Counted from the stretch's first letter, positions 50,246 to 59,302 are shown. The stretch is 64,000 bases of DNA from Caballeronia catudaia (GCF_001544755.2 NZ_FCOF02000016.1:1-64000), one strand, 5' to 3'. Notes: generated by a model not told the origin, from the sequence alone. Translations and numbers: made by a program.

Positions 50246-51496
50246 ATGTCGACCCTTTCCCCAACGACGAATCCGAGCCGCGCGACGGCGTGGGCGCTCA
50301 TCGCCGCCGCCGCGCTGATCCTGAGCGCCGCGATGGGCGTGCGACAGACGTTCGGGCTTTTCATCGGGCCGTTTTCCTTCGATCGCGGATTGCCCGTCAC
50401 CCTGATCGCCTTCGCGATCGCACTGCACAACCTGGTGTGGGGCTTCGCGCAGCCGTTCGCGGGCGCCGCGGCCGACCGCTACGGCGCGGCGCCCGTCGTG
50501 GCGACCGGCGCGGCCACGTTCGCGGCCGGACTCGCGCTCGCCGCCGCCGCGACCTCGGGATGGATGCTCGTGCTCGGTCTCGGCTTGCTCGTCGGCATCG
50601 GCATCAGTTGCACGAGCTTCGGTGTCGTGCTGGCGACGGTCGGGCGCGTCGCGTCGCCGCAAACCCGCAGTGTCGCGATGGGCCTCGCGAGCGCGGGCGG
50701 CTCGCTCGGCCAGGTGCTGATGGTGCCGTTCGCGCAGGAAATTCGCGTGCATGCAGGCGTGCCGGCGTCGCTTTATGCGCTTGCCTTCATGCTGCTGCTC
50801 GCCGCGCCGCTTGGCATCGTGCTCGATCGCGCGAGCCGCCGGCGGGGTGTGGCGACGTCATCGCACGAAACGCAACCCGCGACCATGCCGCTGCGCGAAA
50901 CGCTGCGCTTTGCGACGCGTCACCGCGGCTATCGGCTGCTGACGCTCGGCTTTTTCTCGTGCGGCTTCCAGCTCGCGTTCATCGCCACGCATTTGCCGGG
51001 CTATCTGATGCTGTGCCACATGCCGGTCGGGCTCGGCGCAACGGCGCTCGCGCTCATCGGCCTCTTCAACATGATCGGCAGTTGGGGATGCGGCTGGCTC
51101 GGCGGACGCTGGCGGCAGCAGCATGTGCTCGCGTGGCTCTATCTGATTCGCGGCGGCGCGATCGCCCTCTTCGTACTCCTGCCGACGACGAGCGTCTCCG
51201 TCGTCGTCTTCGCCGCCGTGATGGGCCTGACCTGGCTCGGCACGGTCCCGCTGACCAATGGCCTCATAGCGAAGGTGTTCGGCACGCGGCATCTCGGCAC
51301 GCTGTTCGGCGTCGTGTTCCTGAGCCATCAGCTCGGCTCGTTCCTCGGCGCGTGGCTCGGCGGTTATGTGTTCGACACGACCGGCTCGTACTCGCCGATC
51401 TGGGGCGCGACGGCCATCGCGGGGCTCGTCGCGGCGCTGCTGCACTTTCCTATCGACGATAAACCGGTCACCGAGGAATCGCTCGCGGTGGCGTGA
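50246..51496 (+). CDS. MFS transporter, monocarboxylate/oxalate-formate-like
   Basis: The 416-residue, 12-helix carrier has MGVRQTFGLFIGPFSFDRGL, VWGFAQPFAGAAADRYGAAP and the late segments GTVPLTNGLIAKVFGTRHLG and GAWLGGYVFDTTGSYSPIW. These are common in bacterial MCT/OFA-like MFS proteins. AAGGAGG lies ten bases before the ATG. The substrate is unknown, probably a small organic acid. It converges on the next MFS gene, leaving 94 bp with no clear terminator. Confidence 0.85.
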   Translation: MSTLSPTTNPSRATAWALIAAAALILSAAMGVRQTFGLFIGPFSFDRGLPVTLIAFAIALHNLVWGFAQPFAGAAADRYGAAPVVATGAATFAAGLALAAAATSGWMLVLGLGLLVGIGISCTSFGVVLATVGRVASPQTRSVAMGLASAGGSLGQVLMVPFAQEIRVHAGVPASLYALAFMLLLAAPLGIVLDRASRRRGVATSSHETQPATMPLRETLRFATRHRGYRLLTLGFFSCGFQLAFIATHLPGYLMLCHMPVGLGATALALIGLFNMIGSWGCGWLGGRWRQQHVLAWLYLIRGGAIALFVLLPTTSVSVVVFAAVMGLTWLGTVPLTNGLIAKVFGTRHLGTLFGVVFLSHQLGSFLGAWLGGYVFDTTGSYSPIWGATAIAGLVAALLHFPIDDKPVTEESLAVA

Positions 51497-51590
51497 CACG
51501 CCGGATCAGCGCCTCATCAGCCAGCTCCGCAGCAGACCCGCTACCGTAGGTTGCATGCCTCAAGCAAACCTTAAACCGCGCATGATGTCG

Positions 51591-52823
51591 TTATCGCGTG
51601 CGCGCCCAGTGCGCGAGACCCGCACACGCGATCAGCAGGCTGCCCGTCACGAAGAACACGGCGTGCAGCCCGAACCACACGCCGATCTGCCCGCCGATCA
51701 CCGGCCCGATGACCTGCCCGCTGAACTGCGCCGATTGCAGATAGCCGAGCATCTGCCCGCTGCCATTTTCATCGACGGCGCCGCGCGCGAGCTTCGCGAT
51801 CGAAGGCAGCAGCCCGGCGAGCGTCATGCCCATCAGCACGCGCAGCGCGGCAAGCTGCCACCACTGATGCACGAACGCTTGGGGAATCATCGCGATGCCC
51901 GTGAGCACCAGACATCCGACGATCACATTCCAGCTTCCGATGCGATCGGCGAGCGCCCCGAGCCGCGCCGCCGTCAGCATGCTGCCGAGCGCGGCGCTGG
52001 CCATCACGACGCCCGCGATGCGCGCCACGCGATCCGCAGACACGCCCAGTCCGCCGATATAAACGGTGATGACCGGCTCGATCGACATATTGGCGAGCAG
52101 CACCATCATCGCGGTCGCGAGCAGCGCGGCGACAACCCCATAGTTCGTGCGATGCGCCCGTGCCGACACCGCATTCATCGCGCGCTGGTTCGCATCGCCG
52201 CGATGAAAGTCCTCCTTCACGAGAACGATGGTGAAAAGCGCGGCCACCGCGATCATCGCCGCGCCCGCGAAGAACGTCCCGCGAATGCCGATCAGCCCCG
52301 GCAGCAATCCGCCAATGAGCGGACCGGCGAGATTGCCCGCGAGCGCGCCCGTCGAGAGAATGCCGAGCGCCCACCCTGCCCGTTCGCGCGGCGCCTGCGT
52401 GCCGATCATCACCGTCGACGCCGACGCGTAACCGCCGAGCAGCCCCGCGAGCAAACGCAGCGCGACCAGTTGCTGCACCGACTGCGCGACGCCGATCAGC
52501 GACATCACGACGGCCATGCCCAGCGCGGCGCGCACGAGCATCGGCTTGCGGCCGTACCGGTCCGCGAGACGCCCCCAGAGCGGCGCGGTGACGGCGGTGC
52601 CGAGAAACGTCGCGCTGAACGCGACGCCCGACCATTCGATCACCGCCGCCTGCGACTCGACGCCGAGCTGCCGCACGTACAGCGGCAGGAACGGCAACAG
52701 CATGCTGAGGCTCACGAGCGTCGTGAAGGAGCCGAACACGCACACGGCGAGATTGCGCCGCCAGTAGTGCTCGTTGCGTTCGGCGTAGCCGCGCGGCATC
52801 GCCGTCTGGATGACATGACTCAT
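51591..52823 (-). CDS. MFS multidrug-efflux-like transporter (MdtG type)
   Basis: The 410-residue, 12-helix protein has FGSFTTLVSLSMLLPFLPLY, APLWGRLADRYGRKPMLVRA and LLAGLLGGYASASTVMIGTQ with RERAGWALG following. These match DHA1 drug:proton antiporters near MdtG. The ATG at 52823 overlaps the stop of the upstream YbfB-like gene by four bases; longer in-frame starts would run into that gene. Drug export is inferred from family only. Confidence 0.85.
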   Translation of the reverse strand: MSHVIQTAMPRGYAERNEHYWRRNLAVCVFGSFTTLVSLSMLLPFLPLYVRQLGVESQAAVIEWSGVAFSATFLGTAVTAPLWGRLADRYGRKPMLVRAALGMAVVMSLIGVAQSVQQLVALRLLAGLLGGYASASTVMIGTQAPRERAGWALGILSTGALAGNLAGPLIGGLLPGLIGIRGTFFAGAAMIAVAALFTIVLVKEDFHRGDANQRAMNAVSARAHRTNYGVVAALLATAMMVLLANMSIEPVITVYIGGLGVSADRVARIAGVVMASAALGSMLTAARLGALADRIGSWNVIVGCLVLTGIAMIPQAFVHQWWQLAALRVLMGMTLAGLLPSIAKLARGAVDENGSGQMLGYLQSAQFSGQVIGPVIGGQIGVWFGLHAVFFVTGSLLIACAGLAHWARTR

Positions 52824-54022
52824 TTCGACCTCAATGCGACGAACAGATCCACGGCGAGCGCGACTGCGAGCGCGACTGCGCCGATGGCGAACAGCAGGCG
52901 ATAGTCCCCGCCGCTGTTCGAAAACAGAAACGACAAGCCATACGCGGCGAGCGCCTGCAGCACGGCGAATCCGGTCGTCGCGGTGCTCCACGCGCCCTTC
53001 TGCGCGGCCGGATGATGCGCGAGCAGTTCGTTCACGCGTCCGAGCACGAGCGGCACGATGCCCGGCGTGAATGCGCCGACCAGCACGCTCGACACCATCA
53101 GCAAACCCGTGTTCGATGACACCGCCGGCAGCGCCACGGCCGCCAGTTGAAGCAGATACGCGACCCGCAACGCAGGCCCGAAACCCGCGCGATCCGCGAG
53201 ATGACCGGCGAGCAACGGACCGGCAATCGCGCCGAGCCCGTACAGCACCCAGAATTCAGCGCCTGCATCGACGCCCTTGCCGAGGCCGCGCGCGACGAAA
53301 TCGACGAGAAAGATCATGTGCGGCACGAGACCGACCGCATTCAGCGCGTATTCGGCGAAAAGCGCGCGCAACGCGGGCGGCGCAGGCGCTTTCACGTGCG
53401 TGTGCGCATTCGCTTGCGCAGGACGCGGCCCATCCTGCGGCGGCCAGCCGTTCCACGCGACGAGCGTCAGCAGCAGCGACACCGCCGCGAGGCCGAGCCA
53501 TGTCTCGGTAAGCCCTTGCCGCAGCAGCAGCGGCACTATCGTGCCCGACGCGGCGATGCCGAGCCCGATGCCCGTGAAGATCGCACCGCTCGCGAAACCG
53601 CGGCGTGACGGCGCGACATGCGCGATGATCGTCGGCGCGGCGAGCACCATCAGCGCGCCGCCCGAAATGCCCGACAGAAAGCGCCACGCGAAGAACCACA
53701 GAAACGAAACCGGAAAGGCGCACGCGACGAACGCAGTCGTCGCGAGGACCATCATCGCCCGCAGAACGCTGGCGGCGCGTGCGTGCCGCGCGAGCAGGCC
53801 CGCCGCGAGCGCGCCCGCGAGATAACCGCCGAGATTGGCCGCGCCGAGATAAGCCGCCGTCGACGCAGGAAACCAGTGCGCGCCGATGATCGCCGGCAAT
53901 AGCGGCGTATAGGCAAAGCGAGCCAGCCCGATGCCGACGAGACTCGCGCTCGCGCCCGCGAGCACCCCGCGCCAGATTGGGAACGTTCCGCCTTCCGATC
54001 GATTCAAGACTGCGTATCGCAT
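52820..54022 (-). CDS. YbfB/YjiJ-family MFS transporter
   Basis: The 400-residue, 12-helix protein has LVGIGLARFAYTPLLPAIIG, the typical first helix of YbfB/YjiJ carriers, then YLGAANLGGYLAGALAAGLL and SGISGGALMVLAAPTIIAHV. The ATG at 54022 is set by GGAGG seven bases upstream; an in-frame start at 54124 would cross the palindrome and promoter region. It is co-translated with the MdtG-like gene. A LysR gene upstream on the same strand is the likely regulator. The substrate is unknown. Confidence 0.87.
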   Translation of the reverse strand: MRYAVLNRSEGGTFPIWRGVLAGASASLVGIGLARFAYTPLLPAIIGAHWFPASTAAYLGAANLGGYLAGALAAGLLARHARAASVLRAMMVLATTAFVACAFPVSFLWFFAWRFLSGISGGALMVLAAPTIIAHVAPSRRGFASGAIFTGIGLGIAASGTIVPLLLRQGLTETWLGLAAVSLLLTLVAWNGWPPQDGPRPAQANAHTHVKAPAPPALRALFAEYALNAVGLVPHMIFLVDFVARGLGKGVDAGAEFWVLYGLGAIAGPLLAGHLADRAGFGPALRVAYLLQLAAVALPAVSSNTGLLMVSSVLVGAFTPGIVPLVLGRVNELLAHHPAAQKGAWSTATTGFAVLQALAAYGLSFLFSNSGGDYRLLFAIGAVALAVALAVDLFVALRSK

Positions 54023-54081
54023 ACTGCCTCCGCTGCTGCATCGGGCGCGATGTACGCGCCCGTCCATGAAGGGCAGTCTAT

Positions 54082-54093
54082 ATTCGATCGAAT
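54082..54093. promoter_or_regulatory. ATTCGATCGAAT palindrome upstream of the YbfB-like gene
   Basis: A perfect 12-bp palindrome 60 bp upstream of the YbfB-like start, in the 109-bp gap after the LysR gene. It is a possible operator for the two-transporter operon. Confidence 0.4.
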
Positions 54094-54131
54094 CAAGAGA
54101 GAATCGACGCGAACCGGAAGTCAATCTTCCG

Positions 54132-55055
54132 CTAGGCGGCCGAATCGAGTTGAAGTTGTCTGAATTGCCGCCGCAGGCGCGGCGTGGCGAAATCGACGAA
54201 TGCGCGCACTTTCGGCACCGAAAGACGTCCGTGCGGCGTCAGCAGATGCACCGGCAACGGCGCATGCTCGCTGTCCGTCAGCACGATTTGGAGCGACTTG
54301 TCCTTCACTTCCTTCGCGACATGATAGGAAAAGAGCCGCGTGAGGCCGTGGCCATCGACGGCCGACGCCACCGCCGCCCGCACCGTATTCACGATGAAGC
54401 GCGGCGCGAATTGCACGACTTGCGGAATCGTCGAGCCGCCCGATGTCGGAAAGCTCCATGAATCGAGGCCGAAATGCGTCATCGAAATGATGCGATGCTG
54501 CGCGAGATCGGCAGGCTTGCCGATGCGCGGATGCTTCGCGAGATAGCGCGGCGACGCCGCCACGACGCGACGCACTTCGCCCACGGGAATCGCGATCAGC
54601 GTCGAGTCCGACAGATGCGCGATGCGCAGCGCGACATCGATGCCTTCGTCGATCAGGCTCACGGGCCGGTCGAGCAGTTGCAGGCGCACGGAGACCGCGG
54701 GAAAGCGCGCGCGAAAATCGTCGAGCAGCGGGCGCAGCAGGTCTTCGCCGGCGGCGACGGGCGCGGTGATCGTCAGAAGGCCGCGCGGCGCGGCGCGCTC
54801 GTGCGCGATCAGCAAGTCGGCTTCTTCGAGATCGGTGAGGATGCGGCGGCACGCGGCGGCGTAGCGCTCGCCCGCTTCGGAAAGCCGGATCGTGCGCGTC
54901 GTGCGATGAAGCAAGGCCGTGCCGGTATGTTCTTCGAGAAAGGCGATCGCGCGGCTCACGGCGGCGGGCGAGCGGCCGAGCCGCCGCCCCGCGCCCGCCA
55001 GGCTGCCTTCGTCCAGCGTGGCGATGAACACCTTCATCGCGTCGATTCGGTCCAT
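54132..55055 (-). CDS. LysR-family transcriptional regulator
   Basis: The 307-residue protein has MDRIDAMKVFIATLDEGSLA and GAGRRLGRSPAAVSRAIAFL as the winged-helix domain of the YhcS/DsdC-like LysR branch. An effector domain follows (GLLTITAPVAAGEDLLRPLL). It lies upstream of the two MFS efflux genes on the same strand with a palindrome between, so it probably controls them. Confidence 0.9.
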   Translation of the reverse strand: MDRIDAMKVFIATLDEGSLAGAGRRLGRSPAAVSRAIAFLEEHTGTALLHRTTRTIRLSEAGERYAAACRRILTDLEEADLLIAHERAAPRGLLTITAPVAAGEDLLRPLLDDFRARFPAVSVRLQLLDRPVSLIDEGIDVALRIAHLSDSTLIAIPVGEVRRVVAASPRYLAKHPRIGKPADLAQHRIISMTHFGLDSWSFPTSGGSTIPQVVQFAPRFIVNTVRAAVASAVDGHGLTRLFSYHVAKEVKDKSLQIVLTDSEHAPLPVHLLTPHGRLSVPKVRAFVDFATPRLRRQFRQLQLDSAA

Positions 55056-55146
55056 GTCGGCTCGGGCTTCGCCAAGGTCGATGAAGCGCCCAGTCTACCG
55101 GACGGAATCGCCGGACCGAATCGCCGGAGCGCGGCGATGAAACGCG

Positions 55147-55563
55147 TCAGACCACCGAGATCGTCACGTCGATGTTGCTCTTCAGCGCCTTCGAGTACGG
55201 GCAGGTCTGATGCGCCAGATTCGCGATCTCTTCGGCCACCGCGCGCTCGATCCCCGGCAGGCTCACGTTCAGCCGTGCACGCAGCAGATACGCTTCGCCC
55301 GCCATGCCGAGATCCACTTCCGCATCGACGGCGGTGTCGGCGGGCAGCCGCGTCTGCAGCTTCGCGGCGGCCTTGCTCATCGCGCCGATGAAACACGCGG
55401 ACCAGCCTGCCGCGAGCATCTGCTCGGGATTGGTGCCCGCGCCCGCCGATCCGGGCGGCGACAGCTTGACGTCGAGACGGCCATCGGTGCTCTTCGCGTG
55501 GCCTTCGCGGCCTCCGACGACGCGGGTTTTGCCGGTGTACAGGACGGTGTCGATCTGGGTCAT
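55147..55563 (-). CDS. ohr: organic hydroperoxide resistance protein, Ohr/OsmC family
   Basis: The 138-residue protein has the Ohr pattern: VLYTGKTRVVGGREGHAKST, GTNPEQMLAAGWSACFIGAM with the peroxidatic Cys, and ANLAHQTCPYSKALKSNIDV with the resolving Cys. Ohr reduces organic hydroperoxides using dihydrolipoamide. No ohrR repressor is adjacent. It shares the strand with the two secreted proteins and the thioredoxin-like protein upstream, a neighbourhood concerned with redox stress. Confidence 0.92.
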   Translation of the reverse strand: MTQIDTVLYTGKTRVVGGREGHAKSTDGRLDVKLSPPGSAGAGTNPEQMLAAGWSACFIGAMSKAAAKLQTRLPADTAVDAEVDLGMAGEAYLLRARLNVSLPGIERAVAEEIANLAHQTCPYSKALKSNIDVTISVV

Positions 55564-55614
55564 GATGAATTCCTCGTGGTTCGTTCGAAAGGTGGATTGA
55601 CTTAATGGATTGAC

Positions 55615-55887
55615 TCAGTGATGCGCGAAAAGCTTGACGACGTCGTTCGTCGCTACACTGCGCGCGCCCGATTGCGAGACGGTGTCGCCCATGCCGCCGT
55701 ACGCTTGCATCGGCATGGCGGCGCTTTCGCTGGCGATGGTCTGCGCGCTCACGCCGCGCTGCGAGGCGGGCGCACCCGCGAGCGGGTCGTAGTGCGGCGC
55801 GGGGCCGTAGCCGCTGCTGGCGAATGCGGAGCCGGCTGCGACGGCGCTGACGGCGATGACTGCGGCGGTGACGAATTGCTTGATCAT
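55615..55887 (-). CDS. small secreted protein, 90 aa
   Basis: A signal peptide (MIKQFVTAAVIAVSAVAAGS then AFA) precedes a mature part SSGYGPAPHYDPLAGAPASQ that is rich in Gly, Ala, Ser and Pro with two Met/Gln patches. No known domain was recognised. It is probably periplasmic. It lies between ohr and the DUF4148 gene on one strand and is probably transcribed with the latter. Confidence 0.7.
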   Translation of the reverse strand: MIKQFVTAAVIAVSAVAAGSAFASSGYGPAPHYDPLAGAPASQRGVSAQTIASESAAMPMQAYGGMGDTVSQSGARSVATNDVVKLFAHH

Positions 55888-55924
55888 GATCGGTCTCTGT
55901 GTCGTGGGTCGATGAGGGTTCGAA

Positions 55925-56146
55925 TCAGCTGCCTTGATAGAGGCTGCGCAAAGCGGCGATCTGGCCGTCGCGTTGCGCCTGCACCAGTTCTTGCCTGACT
56001 TCGGCGCGGGTCTTGCCGGCAGACGCGTGGTTCGCGACGGCCTGCTGCGTTTGCACGTCCACCGGGTTGTGGTTGGTCATGGCGGCATGAGCGACGCCGG
56101 TCATGGCGCTGGCGACGAGAGCGAAAGCAACGATCGTGGATTTCAT
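55925..56146 (-). CDS. DUF4148-family secreted protein, 73 aa
   Basis: A signal peptide (MKSTIVAFALVASAMTGVAH, cleavage after AHA) precedes GKTRAEVRQELVQAQRDGQI, the core motif of DUF4148, a small Burkholderiales family. CAAGGAGAAACACC sets the start at 56146. Repeat A of the GATACA element lies 153-199 bp upstream, so this gene is a candidate target of the response regulator nearby. Confidence 0.82.
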   Translation of the reverse strand: MKSTIVAFALVASAMTGVAHAAMTNHNPVDVQTQQAVANHASAGKTRAEVRQELVQAQRDGQIAALRSLYQGS

Positions 56147-56298
56147 GGTGTTTCTCCTTGGGCGGATCAATCAGTCTGTCGAATGGGTTTCTGCACTGCG
56201 GCCTTCGCGGTGTTCGCTTTGCGTTTCACTCGCCGGCCGTCGTTGTGTGTATTTGAAGGCTTGCAGGTATCTGGCATGTGTCCTGAAACCGGGTGCTG

Positions 56299-56345
56299 TG
56301 CAATGTTTTGTATCGCGTGCGTTCCAGATACATTGCGATACGAAA
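56299..56345. promoter_or_regulatory. GATACA regulatory repeat, copy A
   Basis: Contains TGTATC (56309-56314), GATACA (56327-56332) and GATACG (56337-56342). The last two are direct repeats 10 bp apart, and the first is inverted to them. About three quarters of the 47 bases match copy B at 56983-57030. It lies between the thioredoxin-like gene's stop and the DUF4148 start. Ten-base direct repeats suit an OmpR-family response regulator such as the one at 57214. Confidence 0.6.
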
Positions 56346-56352
56346 GCCCGGC

Positions 56353-56880
56353 TCAGCGCTCGGCCAGCAGCTTTTCGATGGCCGCTTCGGTCTGCGCGTA
56401 ATCGCCCTCGCCGACGTGCGAATAGACCACGCGCCCGTGCTTGTCGATGAGATAGAACGCCGGCCAGTACTGATTGCCGTATGCCGCCCACGTCGCGTAG
56501 CGGTTGTCCTGCGCGACCGGATACGTGATCCCGAAACGCTCGACGGCGCGCTTCACGTTGTTCGTGTCCTGCTCGAACGGAAACTCGGGCGTATGCACGC
56601 CGACCACGACGAGCCCTTTGTCACTGTATTTCCGATGCCACGACTTCACGGCCGGCAGCGTGTTGATGCAGTTGCCGCACGCGAAGGTCCAGAAGTCGAC
56701 GAGCACGACCTTGCCGCGCAACTGCGCGAGCGTGAGCGGCGCGCTGTTGATCCACGTATCGATGCCGGCGAATTCCGGCGCGGCGTGCGTGTTGATGTCG
56801 GCGCTGGCGCTTGCGGGCGCGACGGCGGCGCACGCGGCCAGTCCGGCGCATGCGGCGGCTTTCCTGATTGCAGCAAACAT
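56353..56880 (-). CDS. secreted thioredoxin-like (TlpA/DipZ C-terminal-like) protein
   Basis: The 175-residue protein has a signal peptide (cleavage near ASASA at about residue 27) and a thioredoxin fold: LAQLRGKVVLVDFWTFACGN, then C71, giving the redox pair CGNC (C68-C71), followed by VVVGVHTPEFPFEQD. The PEF/FEQ region is like the thioredoxin domain of DipZ. It should act in the periplasm in disulfide reduction or peroxide-linked redox chemistry. It is divergent from the two-component genes, with copy B of the GATACA element in the shared promoter region. Confidence 0.87.
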   Translation of the reverse strand: MFAAIRKAAACAGLAACAAVAPASASADINTHAAPEFAGIDTWINSAPLTLAQLRGKVVLVDFWTFACGNCINTLPAVKSWHRKYSDKGLVVVGVHTPEFPFEQDTNNVKRAVERFGITYPVAQDNRYATWAAYGNQYWPAFYLIDKHGRVVYSHVGEGDYAQTEAAIEKLLAER

Positions 56881-56982
56881 GATGAAGTCCTCTCGATGCG
56901 GTGAAAAAAGCCGACGTTCTCATCGGCATGACCGCATTGGACTGCTTGCGCGTATCGCGCTTGTGTCGGCGAAAGGGCATTG

Positions 56983-57030
56983 CGCAATGTTATGTATCGT
57001 GCGGCATGCGAGATACACTGCGATACAAAA
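56983..57030. promoter_or_regulatory. GATACA regulatory repeat, copy B
   Basis: Contains TGTATC (56993-56998), GATACA (57012-57017) and GATACA (57022-57027), the same order and 10-bp spacing of the two direct repeats as in copy A. It lies in the gap between the divergent thioredoxin-like gene and the response-regulator gene, so the regulator may control itself and the thioredoxin-like protein. Confidence 0.6.
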
Positions 57031-57083
57031 CCCCCGCCGAACCGCGCTATAACGCAGTCATCGGTTATCAGCGGGAGCAGGAC

Positions 57084-57227
57084 ATGAAGCGCATGCTGGC
57101 AGTGCTCGCCTTCCTCGCAGGCGGGATAGCGACGGAATTGGCTCATCCGGTTCAGTGTCTGCTGGTCAGCGCGAGCCGGGTGCAACTCAAGCGTCAACGA
57201 CAACGATCCATCGATGGAAACCACTGA
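57084..57227 (+). CDS. possible small secreted/membrane peptide, 47 aa
   Basis: GGGAG lies six bases before the ATG. The product MKRMLAVLAFLAGGIATELA has a hydrophobic N-terminus like a signal peptide, followed by a basic tail. It overlaps the response-regulator start by 14 bp, which could couple translation. It may also be a chance frame; no family was recognised. Confidence 0.3.
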   Translation: MKRMLAVLAFLAGGIATELAHPVQCLLVSASRVQLKRQRQRSIDGNH

Positions 57228-57957
57228 TCACGTATTGATCGTCGACGACGATCGCGGCATTCGCGAGCTCCTCGCGGAATACCTCGAAAAGAACGGCATG
57301 CGCGTGTCGCTCGCGGCGAACGGCCGGCAGATGCGCGCCGTGCTCGAACAGCAGGGCGCGCCCGATCTCGTCGTGCTCGATCTGATGCTGCCTGGCGAAG
57401 ACGGCCTCGTGCTGTGCCGCGAACTGCGCTCGGGCAAGTTCCGCGATGTGCCCGTGCTGATGCTCACCGCGCGCAACGAGGAAGCGGACCGCATTCTCGG
57501 CCTCGAAATGGGCGCCGACGATTACCTGCCGAAGCCCTTCGCCGTGCGCGAGCTGCTCGCGCGCATCAAGTCGGTGTTACGCCGCACGCGCATGCTGCCG
57601 CCGGGCATGGAGGTGAGCGAGTCGTCGCAGATGCTCGGCTTCGGCGACTGGCGACTCGACACCACCGCGCGCCACCTGCTCGACGCCGAAGGCACGATGG
57701 TCGCGCTCTCGGGCGCGGAATATCGACTCTTGCGCGTGTTTCTCGACAATGCCCAGCGCGTGCTCACGCGCGATCAGTTGCTCAACCTGACGCAGGGCCG
57801 CCAGGCCGATGCGTTCGACCGCTCCATCGACCTGCTCGTGTCGCGACTGCGTCAACGTCTGCGCGATACGGCGCGCGAGCCGCGCTACATCAAGACGCTC
57901 CGCAGCGAAGGCTATGTGTTCTCGGCCGAGGTCAAACCCATCGAGTCGTCCCAATGA
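57214..57957 (+). CDS. OmpR-family response regulator
   Basis: The 247-residue protein has a receiver domain (HVLIVDDDRGIRELLAEYLE, phospho-acceptor D56 in VVLDLMLPGEDG, VLMLTARNEEADRILGLEMG with K in LPKPF). A winged-helix DNA-binding domain follows (VALSGAEYRLLRVFLDNAQR, SIDLLVSRLRQRLRD, YIKTLRSEGYVFS). It overlaps the kinase gene by four bases (ATGA). The GATACA repeats nearby are its probable sites. The signal is unknown; the target genes suggest redox or envelope stress. Confidence 0.95.
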   Translation: METTDHVLIVDDDRGIRELLAEYLEKNGMRVSLAANGRQMRAVLEQQGAPDLVVLDLMLPGEDGLVLCRELRSGKFRDVPVLMLTARNEEADRILGLEMGADDYLPKPFAVRELLARIKSVLRRTRMLPPGMEVSESSQMLGFGDWRLDTTARHLLDAEGTMVALSGAEYRLLRVFLDNAQRVLTRDQLLNLTQGRQADAFDRSIDLLVSRLRQRLRDTAREPRYIKTLRSEGYVFSAEVKPIESSQ

Positions 57958-59285
57958 GCACGGTTTCATCGACTCCGTTGCTGCACTGGCCGCGCACCTT
58001 GTTCGCGCGGCTCGCGCTGATCCTCGTCGTCGGATTGGCGCTGGCGCAGACTTTCTCGTTTCTGCTGACGATGCGCGAACGCGACGACTCGATGACCAAC
58101 GTCATGGTGGGTTACGTCGAGCGCGAGGTCGCGAGTTCGGTCGCGCTGCTCGATCATCTGCCGCCGGACGAACGCGCCGCGTGGCTGCCGCGGCTCGCGC
58201 GGCGCAGCTACGAGTTCATTCTCGGACCGGGCGACACGAACGGCGCGCCGCCCGACGCCGCGCTCTCGGAACGCTTCGCGCGTTCGATCAGCGATGGCAT
58301 CGGCAAACGCTATCCGGTGACCGTCAATGCGGTGCCCGGCCACAAGGAACGCTTTCAGGTGCATCTGAAGTTGTCGGACGGCTCGCCGCTCACAATCGAC
58401 ATGCGTCCGATGGTCGGCACGCCGCTGTCCACCTGGCTGCCGCTGGTTCTCGTGCTGCAACTGATCGTGCTGGGCGCATGCTGCTGGCTCGCGGTGCGCC
58501 TCGCCACCGGCCCGCTCAAGCAACTCGCGAGCGCCGCGGACACGCTCGGTCCCGATCTCAAGGCCGAGCGCCTGCCGGAATCCGGTCCGGAGGAAGTCGC
58601 GCGCGCCGCGAAGGCGTTCAACGCGATGCAGGATCGCGTCTCGCTGTACATGACCCAGCGCATGCAGATTCTCGCGGCGATCACGCACGATCTGCAGACG
58701 CCGATCACGCGGATGCGCCTGCGCGTCGACACGATGGACGACGAAAAGGCCGGCGCGAAGCTCCAGCAGGACCTGAAGGAGATGGAATCGCTCGTGAAGG
58801 AAGGCGTCACCTATGCGCGCACGCTGCACGGCACGAACGAAGCACCGCGGCGCATCGATGCGGACGCGCTCTTCGAAAGCATGGTCGACGATTATCTGGA
58901 TGCCGGCCAAAGCGTGACGCTGAGCGGCAGCATCGGCGGCGCGCTGATGGCGCCGCCGCAGGCGCTCAAACGCGTGGTGGGCAATCTCGTCGATAACGCG
59001 ATCAAGTATTCCGGTGCGGCGGAAGTCGAGGTCGCTTCTCGCGCCGATGGCCGCGCCGTGATCGCCGTGCTCGATCGCGGGCCGGGCATCCCGGCCGAAT
59101 CGCTGGAGGCGGTGTTCGAGCCGTTCGTCCGGCTCGAAGGCTCGCGCAACCGGCAAACCGGCGGCACGGGCCTGGGTCTCGCGATCGCGCGACAGCTCAC
59201 GCTCGCGATGGACGCGTCTCTCACGCTGCATCGGCGCGAAGGCGGCGGGCTGGAAGCGCGGCTCGTGCTGAAGAAAGCCGCTTAA
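57954..59285 (+). CDS. EnvZ-type sensor histidine kinase
   Basis: The 443-residue inner-membrane kinase has a first helix (LFARLALILVVGLALAQTFS), a periplasmic sensor of about 140 residues, and a second helix (STWLPLVLVLQLIVLGACCW). A HAMP domain, the H box AAITHDLQTPITRMRLRVD with H245, the N box (GNLVDNAIKY) and the G boxes (DRGPGIPAE, GGTGLGLAIA) follow. It phosphorylates the upstream response regulator. The start overlaps that gene's stop. Confidence 0.95.
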   Translation: MSTVSSTPLLHWPRTLFARLALILVVGLALAQTFSFLLTMRERDDSMTNVMVGYVEREVASSVALLDHLPPDERAAWLPRLARRSYEFILGPGDTNGAPPDAALSERFARSISDGIGKRYPVTVNAVPGHKERFQVHLKLSDGSPLTIDMRPMVGTPLSTWLPLVLVLQLIVLGACCWLAVRLATGPLKQLASAADTLGPDLKAERLPESGPEEVARAAKAFNAMQDRVSLYMTQRMQILAAITHDLQTPITRMRLRVDTMDDEKAGAKLQQDLKEMESLVKEGVTYARTLHGTNEAPRRIDADALFESMVDDYLDAGQSVTLSGSIGGALMAPPQALKRVVGNLVDNAIKYSGAAEVEVASRADGRAVIAVLDRGPGIPAESLEAVFEPFVRLEGSRNRQTGGTGLGLAIARQLTLAMDASLTLHRREGGGLEARLVLKKAA

Positions 59286-59302
59286 ATACGATGTCCGATA
59301 TC

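Noticed and set aside
51366-52904. A 512-codon plus-strand open frame
   Set aside because: Antisense to the MdtG-like MFS gene; extremely Arg/His-rich and without domains.
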